DNA of 64,000 nt from Lactifluus volemus. Its lineage: Eukaryota > Basidiomycota > Agaricomycetes > Russulales > Russulaceae. The DNA lies in the NCBI GenBank assembly GCA_022376515.1, contig WTXI01000036.1:62001-126000 (forward strand), given 5' to 3'. Shown here piece by piece: positions 33,970-44,769 of this stretch; the stretch's first letter is position 1, and the number at the start of each line of letters is the position of its first letter. Both the position numbers and the translations under genes were made by a program. The notes under the pieces are model-generated. The model worked only from the letters and a program-made list of their open reading frames with translations, had not been told where the DNA came from and did not search any database.

Positions 33970-35227
33970 TCATACTTTGCGCGGGGCCATCATAGGCGTA
34001 ACACTGGCAGCTTCTACCTTTGGCAGTAGGTCGACGACCCTCTGTTTCTGGATTTCCCGACCTTTAGTTCCAAAATATCGCTCGGTCTCGAACGCCCAAC
34101 AGTCGATCCCACGGATGAAGTAGGCAAGTCTCTCCACGTACGCCTTGACCTCAAGGTCAACAGCTGGACCCCAAGAGGGCAGTACTTGATACTGCGCTTG
34201 GAATTCTAACAAAACGTGACCATGGTATTCCGCAACCCAATCGAGTGCACCGTCAAGATCGACTCCTTTCTCCGCCATGACAACGGTAATAATGTTGTGA
34301 CCACCGTGGCCCGCTGCTTGCTCGATGTTGTAAGAGTATAAATCCTATCGGGTTTAGGTAGGTGTCTGGTCGTTGCGATATGATTGAAGACACGGCTTAC
34401 ATTTCCGAGAACCAAGGACTCTGCTGTTAAGCGACGAAGCCTGTCCATCGAAGGGTGCGCCATAACTTCGTCTGGTATATCTAGATCCATCTCTATGGGA
34501 AAGAAACACGGGTATGGACCAGCGGTGAGGCGCGTAAGCCGAAGATAATCCATAAGCCCGCGGACGTTTCCTTTTGCCCGATCGGAGGCCTCGTCTATGA
34601 CAGCATACGCGTACTCTGCGAACGATGCGATAAACCGTTCCCGAGCGGACACAGAAGACATCTGTATTGCGCGCAACCAGAATCTATGATCCCATAAGTT
34701 ACCATCAGAGAAGGCATAAATCCTCTGAACGCACTGCCGAGTTATCTCTCCGAGTTTCGACTCGCCGTAGGGACGCTCCATATCTGGGTTCTGGAGTACA
34801 TCCACGACTAGCTCTGCGTATAAACGTGCCCCGTTCTCATCCACTTTGTCTGTGAACTCGTCGAATACGTAAAAGAGTACCATCAAGTCACAAGCGACCC
34901 GGAGACGATCTGGAACTTGGTAAGGCGACTCCGAGTCGGCGTTAGTGAGGCTCAGAGAGACTGACCTCTGTCAATAAGCGGATATGCAAGACCACCAAGA
35001 AGCGCTGAAGAGTACTACACGTTATTGACTGATGAAACAGATAGCAAATGACACTTACCGAAATTGCATCGATCGAAGGACCTTTGTGACCTGACGTCGA
35101 GGGCTTTGAACCCACGAAGCCATGATTCAGATTCTGGCTTGACTTCTGTATAGTACGGGTTTAGCTTCCGTAGCCAGGGCCATTGAGTGAGCGGGTCAGG
35201 AAGGTAGAACTGGGTCATAGCAGACAT
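33970..35227 (-). CDS. Sesquiterpene synthase (class I terpene cyclase), paralog B
   Basis: Five exons (35227-35059, 35004-34966, 34909-34735, 34683-34401, 34344-33970) give 346 residues. The aspartate-rich motif is DEFTD in LFYVFDEFTDK, the second metal motif is NDLYSYNIE across the last intron, and the RY pair is in ETERYFG. The first four exons have exactly the lengths of paralog A (169, 39, 175, 283 bases), so A and B arose by duplication of a spliced-structure gene, not by retroposition. The strand is the same as A, with 24 kb of mostly mobile DNA between. The start is the ATG giving MSAMTQFYLPDPLTQWPW; an alternative in-frame ATG lies three codons on. No break is seen. Confidence 0.92.
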
Positions 35228-36695
35228 TGCAATGGATGCAGGGGGAGTGCGAGAGTAGATGCGACCAGAATAATGTTGGCTCAGGACGATAAATTTCTGC
35301 TGCTTATATCTTGCCTCAGATCGGAATTAATGACGATCGTTTCAGGGTTCCCAAATTTGCCGCACTGGCAAAGGCACGTAGGATCTGACAAAGCATTGTT
35401 CCTCCCCTGACATCCGACATAGTAGCAAGACATCCGTGAAGGCAGGAATTAGTTTACAGAGTGGTGAGTCGTTGTCACGGCACAAAGTGGGAGTAGAGCC
35501 TCCCGGAGAAGTGAACCATATGATTGCCGTAGGCTCCCCCGTTGGTACAGGAACTGTATCAAGGATTATCTCTGAAGCGAAAAGCCGACACACCAAAAAA
35601 GGACTCCACGTTAGTGTCATCGCGGAATGTGATATATTGATGTATTTTAAAGGAGTCGGTGCTGGGGAATTTTAGAATTTTGGGAGGAGATGCTGGAGGC
35701 CGAGGACGGATTGGATCGAGCGCAGAGGTAGGAGGCGACGCGGCGTGGGTAATGGCCGCTCCCCGTTGTGGGCGATCACCCACAGCCTGGTGACAAGCCC
35801 TCACCTCACCTATAGATCGAGCGGCTATTCCGGGCTGCAACAGGGTTGGTGACTCATATACCAAAAAAAAGAAAGAAAAAAAAGAAATCAGCATTTTCTC
35901 CCCTTTCTGCCAGTGGTGTATCACCCTCGTTTCCCACTTCAGAGTTCCAATTTCGATTCTAGTCGGGAACCCAGGTCAAAGTACCTCCGATTGACGAAGC
36001 GTGGGTGAGAAGGCTCGTCTTGACGCCCAAAGCCCACGTGGTCATGAAGCACCACCACAAAATTGACTCAGTCATCCTGAATGACAGTTAACCGGATACC
36101 GTATCGGAAGAGAGTTCCGAGTTAGAGGCGGATGGCGGCCTAAATTTCTCCCGTGCTGCATCGATGTGAGGCCAACGATAGTCCGAGTCGACAGTATTGT
36201 GGGCACTGAACGATGACCTGTGCCTACAATAACTCATCCAAACTCACATATGTTTTTTTTTCTTTCATTTCCGGTTGCTGGTGATCGATATTAACAAGCG
36301 CAATGGGTTGTAAGTTGGAAACGGCGTACATATATGTCTCCGATATGTCGGATGCAGCATCTCTTGTCCCCAATCCGAGTCATTTCCGAATCCGTGGTCG
36401 CCTGTTCTTTTATACGTTTATCTGCCTTTGTGGCCGGAAACTTGAATGTTTATGTTTGAAAAAGTGAAGATCCGTTGTCTGCCAGACAAGCTGTTACAAC
36501 TAGTCCCAGAACCAATAGTTAGGGTCAGATGGTCCAGCACGCCGCCTCAGCCGAGATCTGCGAGGGAACCAGGCCGGTTGTGTGCGGGAGGTCATGTCGA
36601 CAGAGCCTTGATGGTGCCAGTGGTCGGCATGGATCGCCGCTCCCTCGTGACATGAAACTGTGGGAAAACCTTGTAACCGACACTCTCCGAAAACC
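35228..36695. other. Intergenic region with dispersed repeat copy 2
   Basis: Between the divergent 5' ends of terpene synthase B and GAL1, so it holds both promoters. 35655-35830 matches the dispersed repeat at 33232-33510. No gene is supported. Confidence 0.5.
35655..35830. repeat. Dispersed repeat, copy 2
   Basis: Shares several blocks in the same order with 33232-33510. Here the copy is shorter in its middle. Confidence 0.55.
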
Positions 36696-38683
36696 ATGGC
36701 TACCCATCTCCGTATTCCAATTTACACCTCTTTGACGCATCTATTCTCTGATCTTGGCACCATTGCCGACAATCCGTAGGTTACATCACCACCAACTAAT
36801 AACTGTCTGACGCCAAGAGGTCAGCGCGAAGTGGCGTCATCTGTCTGATGAGTTCGAGCTTCGATTTGGCAGAAAGCCTTCCCATATCGTCCGTGCGCCT
36901 GGCCGCATTAAGTATGATAGCATTTCCAGTGCAACAACACGTGGGCACATGCATATTATCTAACGTTGATTTCTCACTGGCAGTCTGATCGGGGAACATA
37001 TTGACTATGCACTCTTTGGTGTCCTCCCTACGGCTATTGAGCGGGATATTCTCATAGCTTGCGCACCTCGTGATTCCCTCGGACTTTCAAATGGTACAGT
37101 TAATGCTCAGAACATTAACCCCCATTATCTACCACAGACTTTCTCTCCGGTCTTCAAGTCCTCTGTGAGTGGCGAACTCTCGCAAGACACAGTGAATGCT
37201 GGCGTGCGCGCTGGAGAATGGCACCTCGATATCGATAAGAAAGAGTTGCACTGGGAGAGTTACGTCAAAGCAGGATATTATGCGAGTATTTTGATTGCGT
37301 TACGAAGACATTCACCTTCTCAACGCTTCTCTCATATAGGGTGTTCTGAATAAATTTTTCTCCCCAGATGCCTTTTCCGACTACCCGATGCCAGTGGATT
37401 TTCTTGTCACGGGTACAGTTCCCGCTGCCTCTGGATTATCCTCGTCAGCTGCGATGGTTGTTGCTTCAACTCTTGCATTTCTTGCTGTTAACAACAAACT
37501 CGAGGGTGTTACAAAGCACACCCTCGTAGAGATGGCAATGGAGAATGAGAAACGCGTCGGTGTTAACAATGGAGGGTAATCGTTTCACTTTTCAAAGCGA
37601 ATCTTGTGTTTCATTTAAATTACCACAGCATGGACCAAGCAGCTTCCGTCATCTCGACCTCGTCTTCTGCACTTTACGTTAGATTCTACCCCCATCTAAC
37701 TGCTTCTCCCGCGGTAATTCCAAGAGGCACGCTAGTGCTCGCCAATTCTTGTGTTACGTCTGAGAAAGTAGTGCACGCACGCACGCGCTATAACCTACGT
37801 GTTGTTGAGACGCTTGCAGCTGCCCGCATTCTCGCCCGCCACCTTGACGTACGCATCGGCCCTCGAGAGCGCATAACTCTACGCGAAGTCGTGGGCCGCT
37901 TCGGCGGAGAACCAGCCGGGGGATGGCACGAGGACTCTGGCAAATTGCGTGCAGCTCTTGAGAAAACTATTGACCATATAGAGAAGTTACGACCGGCAAG
38001 TGCAGAAACCGATGACCAAGAAGGAGTTAGCCTAGAGACTATGATCAAGTGGAGTGGTCTTTCCGAAGAAATGTTTCGGGATGTATATCTGAGCTGGGTC
38101 GATGGTTGTCCCTTGTCCGAATCTTATCTCTCGGCTCAATACACCACGCACAGTCGACACAACCAATTTCCAACTGTATAGGCGTGGGAAGCATGTGCTG
38201 ACGGAGGCGATGCGTGTGCTTCAATTTCGCGACATTTGTCTTGCCAATGGCGGGAGCGCATCTGACATAGCCCTCAAGGAGCTCGGCGACTTGATGAACG
38301 CGTCTCACACAAGTTGCAGTGTGGACTATGACTGCTCTTGTCCCGAGTTGGACAAACTAACGCAAATTTGCCGGGATGCTGGCGCTTATGGCAGCCGGCT
38401 AACTGGCAAGATCCCACGTATCGTCACTGGTTGGGGTAAGAACTGATTTCTGTTAGGTGCCGGCTGGGGGGGCTTCACAGTCTCTCTTGTGGCGGAGGAT
38501 ACTGTTACCCAATTTATCAAGACGGTACGAGAGAAGTATGAACAGTTTATTGGGTTGGACGATGAGTCCTTGGCGGACGTCATATTCGCAACTAAGCCAA
38601 GCAGCGGCGCCTGTGGTGCGTGATCACCTGTTGAGATTTCTCCATTCTCACCGCTTTCCGCAGTGTATGTGGTGAATGAATGA
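36696..38683 (+). CDS. GAL1: Galactokinase
   Basis: Phosphorylates galactose at C1 as the first step of the Leloir pathway, in the cytosol. Eight exons: 36696-36775, 36825-36911, 36984-37281, 37340-37575, 37629-38104, 38154-38405, 38457-38615 and 38664-38683, totalling 535 residues, the usual fungal size. The GHMP-kinase signature is built by splicing: VRAPGRI N joined to LIGEHIDY. The ATP-binding loop is GTVPAASGLSSSAAMV. NNGGMDQAAS follows and contains the catalytic Asp region. The third GHMP motif is LTGAGWGGFTVSLV. Introns 37282-37339 (GCGAGT...TAG) and 38406-38456 (GCAAGA...TAG) use GC donors, and both restore conserved blocks (YYGVLNKFF and LTGAGWGG). No pathway neighbours (GAL7, GAL10) are in the window. 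The gene reads intact. Confidence 0.93.
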
Positions 38684-41600
38684 TTGGTTTCGAAACTCAC
38701 AGCGCCATGACGGAATGATAGAGTACAATAACCTGAATTTGCATTGCCGAAGCCCGTGCTTTCCTTTACCAGACTGGAGAGCAAGATGACCTATGATGAC
38801 TTGACACCCTGCTTGTGCCTCTTTCACTCGTTTCCACCTCTTGCACTCCGCACCCGGCGCGCACAATCGAGATCTGATGACAACAAGCTTGAAATAGACA
38901 GACCCCATTCGGCCGCAACTATTTCTTTTCTTCGGACTCCAGTTTGCATCTGTATTCCCAATTAGCAAAGGTTAGATACCGGAAATGACTTTCGCAGCAT
39001 TACAATTGCCACTTTCGCCAGTGTATGATACGCAGGCAAAAGGGTAGAACTTAGGAGCTGACTTTCTCAGCATCTGTCATTTCCATCACGACGATTCTGG
39101 CGCCGCACAACGGATTTGACTCTTTCCGCCCCTGTCTGTCAATTCCTGTCTGCGGTGCTCCTATATCGGGCTGCTCACTGGGCGAGGAGTATTGCTTCCC
39201 CTACTCAATAATTCATACATCCTCTCAGACCACAATAACTTAACTCTGCAGCTGTCGGTGGAGGCTACTTTGACAAGCGATTATCTCTCGACATCTTAAA
39301 CAAACGCGCACATGCTTCCTACACCACCCCACTATCTCTTGTCCAATAACGAAGACCAGCGGTTCAATTGCAGACCGATCCCTTAAAGGGAACGTGATCA
39401 CAAACCCCTTTCATTTGTTAGTACAGTAGTAGGTGTCCGCTCGTTGGTCACAGCACAGAAGCAACTCATTCCTGCATGACTTGAGTTCCTGCCAGTGCTG
39501 AATATTTTGTAGATTTCTTAAACCTCCACATTTTCCGAGTTCGCAGTACAACGCGGCTGCTGTGAACAATTACATAAGACAGGCACCTCAATGACGAGCA
39601 CGCGCTCGAAATATACTGCCGAGACTTGACGAACACGTGACGAGAAAGGTCACTAGTGCCACCCGCAATTGAACTCCGGGCTAATCACCGAATCCGCCCC
39701 ACCGACGGACCCATTCTCCTCTTGATAATATCTCTCTGTCCGATTAGGTTCCTGGATAAGGCACGCCATTTTGTCGCAAATTTTAGCGTTCTTGTATTCC
39801 AAATGGCTTTGATGACACCATTTTATCAACTGTGAACCGTGTTTCCCGAAGTCTAACAGGCACATCCACTCAGGCCTCCGCCCCTTCTTCAGAGTCTTAT
39901 CGTTAACATATGCACACCTCTCATTAGATTGGATCTCACCTCAGTTGCCACCGCTCTGGTTGTCTTCCTCTCGTCTCATAATCGACGCGCTCTTTGCTCT
40001 TTTATTTGCTAAGGTGCAAGTTGGACTCCTGATCGTAGCCAGGTACAACAATTTCAGAGCCCGTCGGACCGTCAGCTTGTCAGCCCTCTCCCACGTCTCT
40101 GTTGCAGTGCCAGCCTTGCCCGTGTTAGAATCGCTTACCAGCTCACCCCGTTTTTCCCTTGTGACCTCGTTTCTTGTTGCTCCGCCTTACTGTACTCCGT
40201 GTTATGTTGTGTCTTTGTCCCGCAGTGCTTCCATCTCCCATGATCAATTCAAGATGGACCTTAGGTGCTTACGTCAGCATCTGGCGCCGCTATACCTTTA
40301 TGAATTTACGTTCAGTAGTTACGCTTAACTTATATAGAAACGAAGACGTCGGTTTCGTGTAGGGTCGAAAATGGAAAGGTGAAGGGTTCGTTGAAGCGGG
40401 TTGTCAGGAGACTTGTGGGGTGGCCGGAGGCCACGAGGTGCCACTGTTTACCGGTATGAGGAGATTTCGCTTCCTCAGCTCGGCTAAACTCAGGCCTGCG
40501 ACTCCTCTTGTGAGGGCTTTCCCCTTCGTTCCGAGGATACTGTAATGTTGGTAAAGAGAGTGCCAGTGGGACGATCGGAATGAGGTGGTGCTCAAAGGGG
40601 GTGTCTGAAACACCAGTACAATTATACCTTTACCCGAGCGAGCACTGCTCGAAACTATGTTTTGGACTCGGCGGTACCGGTGTGCCAGTACGGTTGTAAT
40701 TACAATAAGTCAACTAAGAAGAAAGACATCATGGATTGATACATAATCATCTAGTCGTCACCGCATCATCAGATGAACCATCAAAATTTCTTGATAAAAC
40801 ATGACTAATTGTCGTCGCACTAATGCAATCTTTGACTAACCATTCGTGCACCATCATCATGATATTCCACTGACAAGTCTCGTCTATTGTTGTGGTCGTT
40901 TTTTGAAGTTTGAAGAGCGGTGATGATATAACACGTGAGAGGCACAGCCCCGACGGGAAGAGTCGGAAGGCACGGGGATATGAAATTTATATGAAAGTCT
41001 TAAGAAGACAGAAGACGGGTACTAATTATAGCGGAGCATCAAGGATGCCATGGCTCATCCAGATCATGGGCGCATCCAGTCGTGAGTGTGCCAGTGTATC
41101 GTGGACACTGGCATGTGGACTCTGAGCGCAGAAGTCTGCGCTCAGACTCTCAATCCTATTAGCCGCTGATGGCGCTGCCAGTGACCACGGACAGTCTCTC
41201 ACTCTATTGGACAGTCTTTTACCACCACCACCGCCGATGAAAATCTCGAGCAGCAGCACATAAAGATCAATCAATCTCAACAACGTATCTGACCCCGGAT
41301 CGGATATCAACGGATTCGCCAGCATCATTACGCGCGAAATTTGTCGATGCTGTGCCCGAGTTGGCCGACAGGGGTAACAAGATATCTATGGGGGTGGCCC
41401 CGCATTGAATAATTATACGTTAATGTATTTTGTTGATCATGAATCGTTGACAAGTGAGGAATGTTACTGTATATACAAAATCAGAAATTTGATCCCGCCT
41501 GAAGCAATTGGAACGCTTCACTCGGCAGATACGTATATCCGTTATCATCCAGCTCTGGGATACAGTACGGCAGTCGATGCGATGGCACGGCCAACCAGGG

Positions 41601-42399
41601 CTCGGCTCGGAGGCGAATCATATGTGTAGCGAACTCCAGAATTACTACAATGTGCAGCAGCAGCCCCGCGGCACCTACAGCACCATTACCGAGCGCTTCC
41701 CGAGGATTTTCGTTCATCGTTCGAAAGAATATAAAGTTCAACCGACTGTAGCTCAATCACCGCGGACATCCCGATAAGACCACAACCATGGTCTACATGT
41801 GCTTTGTTAAAATGGCGTCGTGAGTACATATCATTGTATGTACCAGTCTCCCGCGCGGATGACGATGCGGTGACGACCATAGGCGCCGTGTGGAGCCTCC
41901 TATCAAAACGTGTAGAAAGGAAACAGCCTCAAGCCCCAGGCAGGGCTTAGTGGAAGAACTGAAAACAATGGGAGAGATCTTCTTTACATTCGCTCTACAT
42001 ACAATAAATACAGCAGATTCCCGTCTTCCAATCTAGGACAATTAACAATAGCTACAACGAAGTCGTCCAAGGAGATGAGGCGTCAGAGATAGGGACAAAA
42101 GGAAAGAGTAACACGATTCAGAGCATACATGCAGGAACAGCGTAACGTAAGAGACAGATAACCAGGACGTAGTCAAGCGGGTAAGTTATACTGATTCACA
42201 AACAATATAAGTGAGAGATGTCGGGCGCCTCGAAGGGCCCACACATCAAAGTACCATCAAAACAGTGAGATCGTTCATCATGAGATCTTGTAGATGTGAA
42301 TATTGAAACACATAGAAATGGTCGTCGGGTCAAGGCCTGAAACATCGTGTGATGCGAGAGTGTGCAATGATGTGAGAGGAACAAGTCGAGGAGGAAGTG
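38684..42399. other. Gene-poor region of 3.7 kb; contains perfect hairpins near 41.1 kb
   Basis: No protein family is recognised on either strand. At 41120-41145 a 12-base inverted repeat, TCTGAGCGCAGA with a 2-base loop, stands next to another inverted pair GCCAGTGT...ACACTGGC at about 41089-41111. From about 41860 to 42400 the sequence is duplicated, inverted, at 62520-63040, downstream of the zinc-finger pseudogene. Confidence 0.5.
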
Positions 42400-44769
42400 T
42401 TACATCAACAGCGACCCGCTATTGAAGTTCCAGTCATCCCGGCTACTAGCGTCCGGTTCAACTTTCATTGACATCGCAGCCGATTGCTGATCAGAGTTCA
42501 AGTCTTGTGCCTTCGCACACCCAGAACCACCTTCAGAGCGCACTGAACAGGGTCTAATTAGTCCTTCTCAAAGCATATGTCGTGGAGAATAACGCACAAT
42601 GACGATTAAGCGCATCTAGCCTTGCAAATGGTTCCTGCAACCATCACAAGTGAATGGACGATGATTTGAGTGTAGTTGCTCGTGGCGTTTGCAATCATGC
42701 TGTCGTGCAAAGCCCTTTCCACATCCCGGCCACTTGCATTGGAAGGGTTTCTCATCGTTATGTGAGCGCATATGCCCTATAATCCATGATTTAAGTGATG
42801 ACGTCAGGGTGTATTGGTGAAAGACGTACCCTTGAGATTGAAATGACGAGTGAACGTCGAGCCACATCCTGGAACGGGACACTGGAATTTCGCATCGTTG
42901 ATGCGCCGTTTCATACTAGCATCGGCTGTGGCGGTGGTTGTCACATTCGGCCTCGCAACGCCACCAGGGGTCGCTCCCCGAGATCCACCAGAGGAGTAAC
43001 CGCTGAGGTAACCATCACCTCTCGACATGTTGTTGATAAGCGGGGATTGCCCGCTTTCGAGACCAAGCTCAGGAAGAGGTTCTGGAAGACGCGTTGGGCT
43101 ATCGGAAGGACTGGCCGGGGGATAGGGTGACGCGCGTTGAGCACCCCAAGTAGGACCACCACGATCCCGGGATCCACTTGACGCGCGGCGGTGATGTCCA
43201 CGGAAGGATACTTGGGCTTCAGGGGGATGTAAGAACTGTACTCCCCTCTGCTGTGCAAGGAAATCGACATGCCGGCTTGGGGGATAATTGTGCATAGGAT
43301 TGCCAGGGAGGGGGGCCGTGGGCCCCAGATCCTCAGAACGAGAATGCCTATGAGTGAGTCTGGGGCCTCCACCACCGTCCGAGCGAGCGCGTCTTAGTAA
43401 GACTGCAGACTCTGGAGAGAGGTATGATGAAGGGCCAGAATTCTGGTAGGAGAAAGGATGGGGGAGAGGTCCTGAACTGAAAGAGGTCTGAATAGCGCTC
43501 GCAGAGGAGGAAGGGCGCGGAATGAGGTCCACAGGAGGTAGAACGTCGTTCATGTTCACAGTGCGGCTACTAGGGAAGTGAGATGAGTTGGGTTCGATTT
43601 GGTGAGTTGGAGGAGGTTGTTGACTAACAAAGCGCTGCCCCACTGGGGTGGACGGGCAGATGTGTCAGACTTTGAACGAGCACGAGAAGGAGAGGGCGGA
43701 AGGAGGAACTCGTCGGCTTGACTGTTTACTGGGTGATCTGTGGTGGTGGTGCGAATGGATTGACTGGTCCCGGGGAAGTTAAATGAGAGGCCGGAACCAT
43801 CGGCGGTTCCGGCGCCGGAGCGGAACTCGGATACCGATTGTGATGGAGCGGAGTTTGCCGAGGGGTCAGACGAATGATGGGCCCAATTCGACGACGACAG
43901 AGTTGATGGAGCTGTTGATCCTACAATAAATGAAAACATCAATAATAAGTCTCGCGTGAGGCTGTCCCCGGATACCGACCTTGGGGAATTGTGTTCCTGA
44001 ACCCTGCCGTCTGCGTCGTCTCATTCCCGTGACCAACTGGCGTCGCTGGAACAATATGAAGACGGGGGCCAAGTCCATCGCCTTGCGGGGCATGAATCAC
44101 TGGCTGATCTTGCGGATATGCACCGGGCTGGTTGAGATCAGGAATAACAAGGACAGGGGGCGACTGAGGCTTTAGCTGGGGGGAAGCGCCTTCGCCGGGT
44201 ATCTGAACAGGTTGACGGTACGGGGATTCGACACGAAGTTGATTGAAGTCAAGGTGAGGAGAAGCATTGACGCCCAGATGCGAAGAGGCCGATGAGGCTG
44301 GGCTTCGGCGATCGTTCTCCGCTCCGCTCTCGGCGCCTCCGTTGCTTGAGGAGGGAGATCCGTGGTCGTAATATGGTGAATGGGCGTCGTCAGCAGGTGT
44401 GACCGAAACTGACATGCGATTCGAGCCTGACATGAAGCCGTCGTTCAACATCAAATAATTTGTAGAAGAGGGCGCGTCGTATGTCGAAGGATCGTACTCT
44501 TCGTCGGGTGGTATGACGAGAGGATCGGAAAGTCCAAAGCTATCGTCCTTCGATTCGAAATCGAGTTCTGATGCAGCAGAATAAGGTGAATTTTGGTAAG
44601 AACCGTTGTACGATGGAGTGTGTGCGAAGTGGGGACTGGAGGGCCGAAGGTCAAAAGAGTCGAAGGCGGTGTGATGAGGGGAGAGATCGAGGTTGTCTGG
44701 GAGGAGACCAGAGGGGCGGAAGTTGACGCCGGGGTCAAGATCTTGCAGAAAATGTGGGTCTTGGTCCAT
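42400..44769 (-). CDS. C2H2 zinc-finger transcription factor, two frame breaks
   Basis: Exons read 44769-43980, 43920-42830, 42776-42598 and 42542-42400. The start MDQDPHFLQDLDPGVNFRPS is followed by a long Ser/Pro-rich region. Three fingers stand near the C-terminus: FQCPVPGCGSTFTRHFNLK|GHMRSH, FQCKWPGCGKGFARQHDCKRHEQLH and a third, FTCDGC...FARLDALNRH|LRSE. This array resembles basidiomycete Crz1/Azf1-like regulators, which bind DNA in the nucleus; the exact ortholog is not certain. Two frame breaks each read as one missing base. One is near 43645 in a CCCC run (SDTSARPP versus VGQRFVSQQPPP), the other near 42630 inside the third finger (CDGCR versus PFARLDALNRH). The tail ends NFNSGSLLM. 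A rearranged partial copy lies at 61550-63040. Confidence 0.82.

Noticed and set aside
43610..43680. A tiny intron to explain the frame change in the zinc-finger gene
   Set aside because: The only GT...CAG pair is about 28 bases, too short, and it would remove SDTSARPP, which fits the upstream coding. A missing base is simpler.
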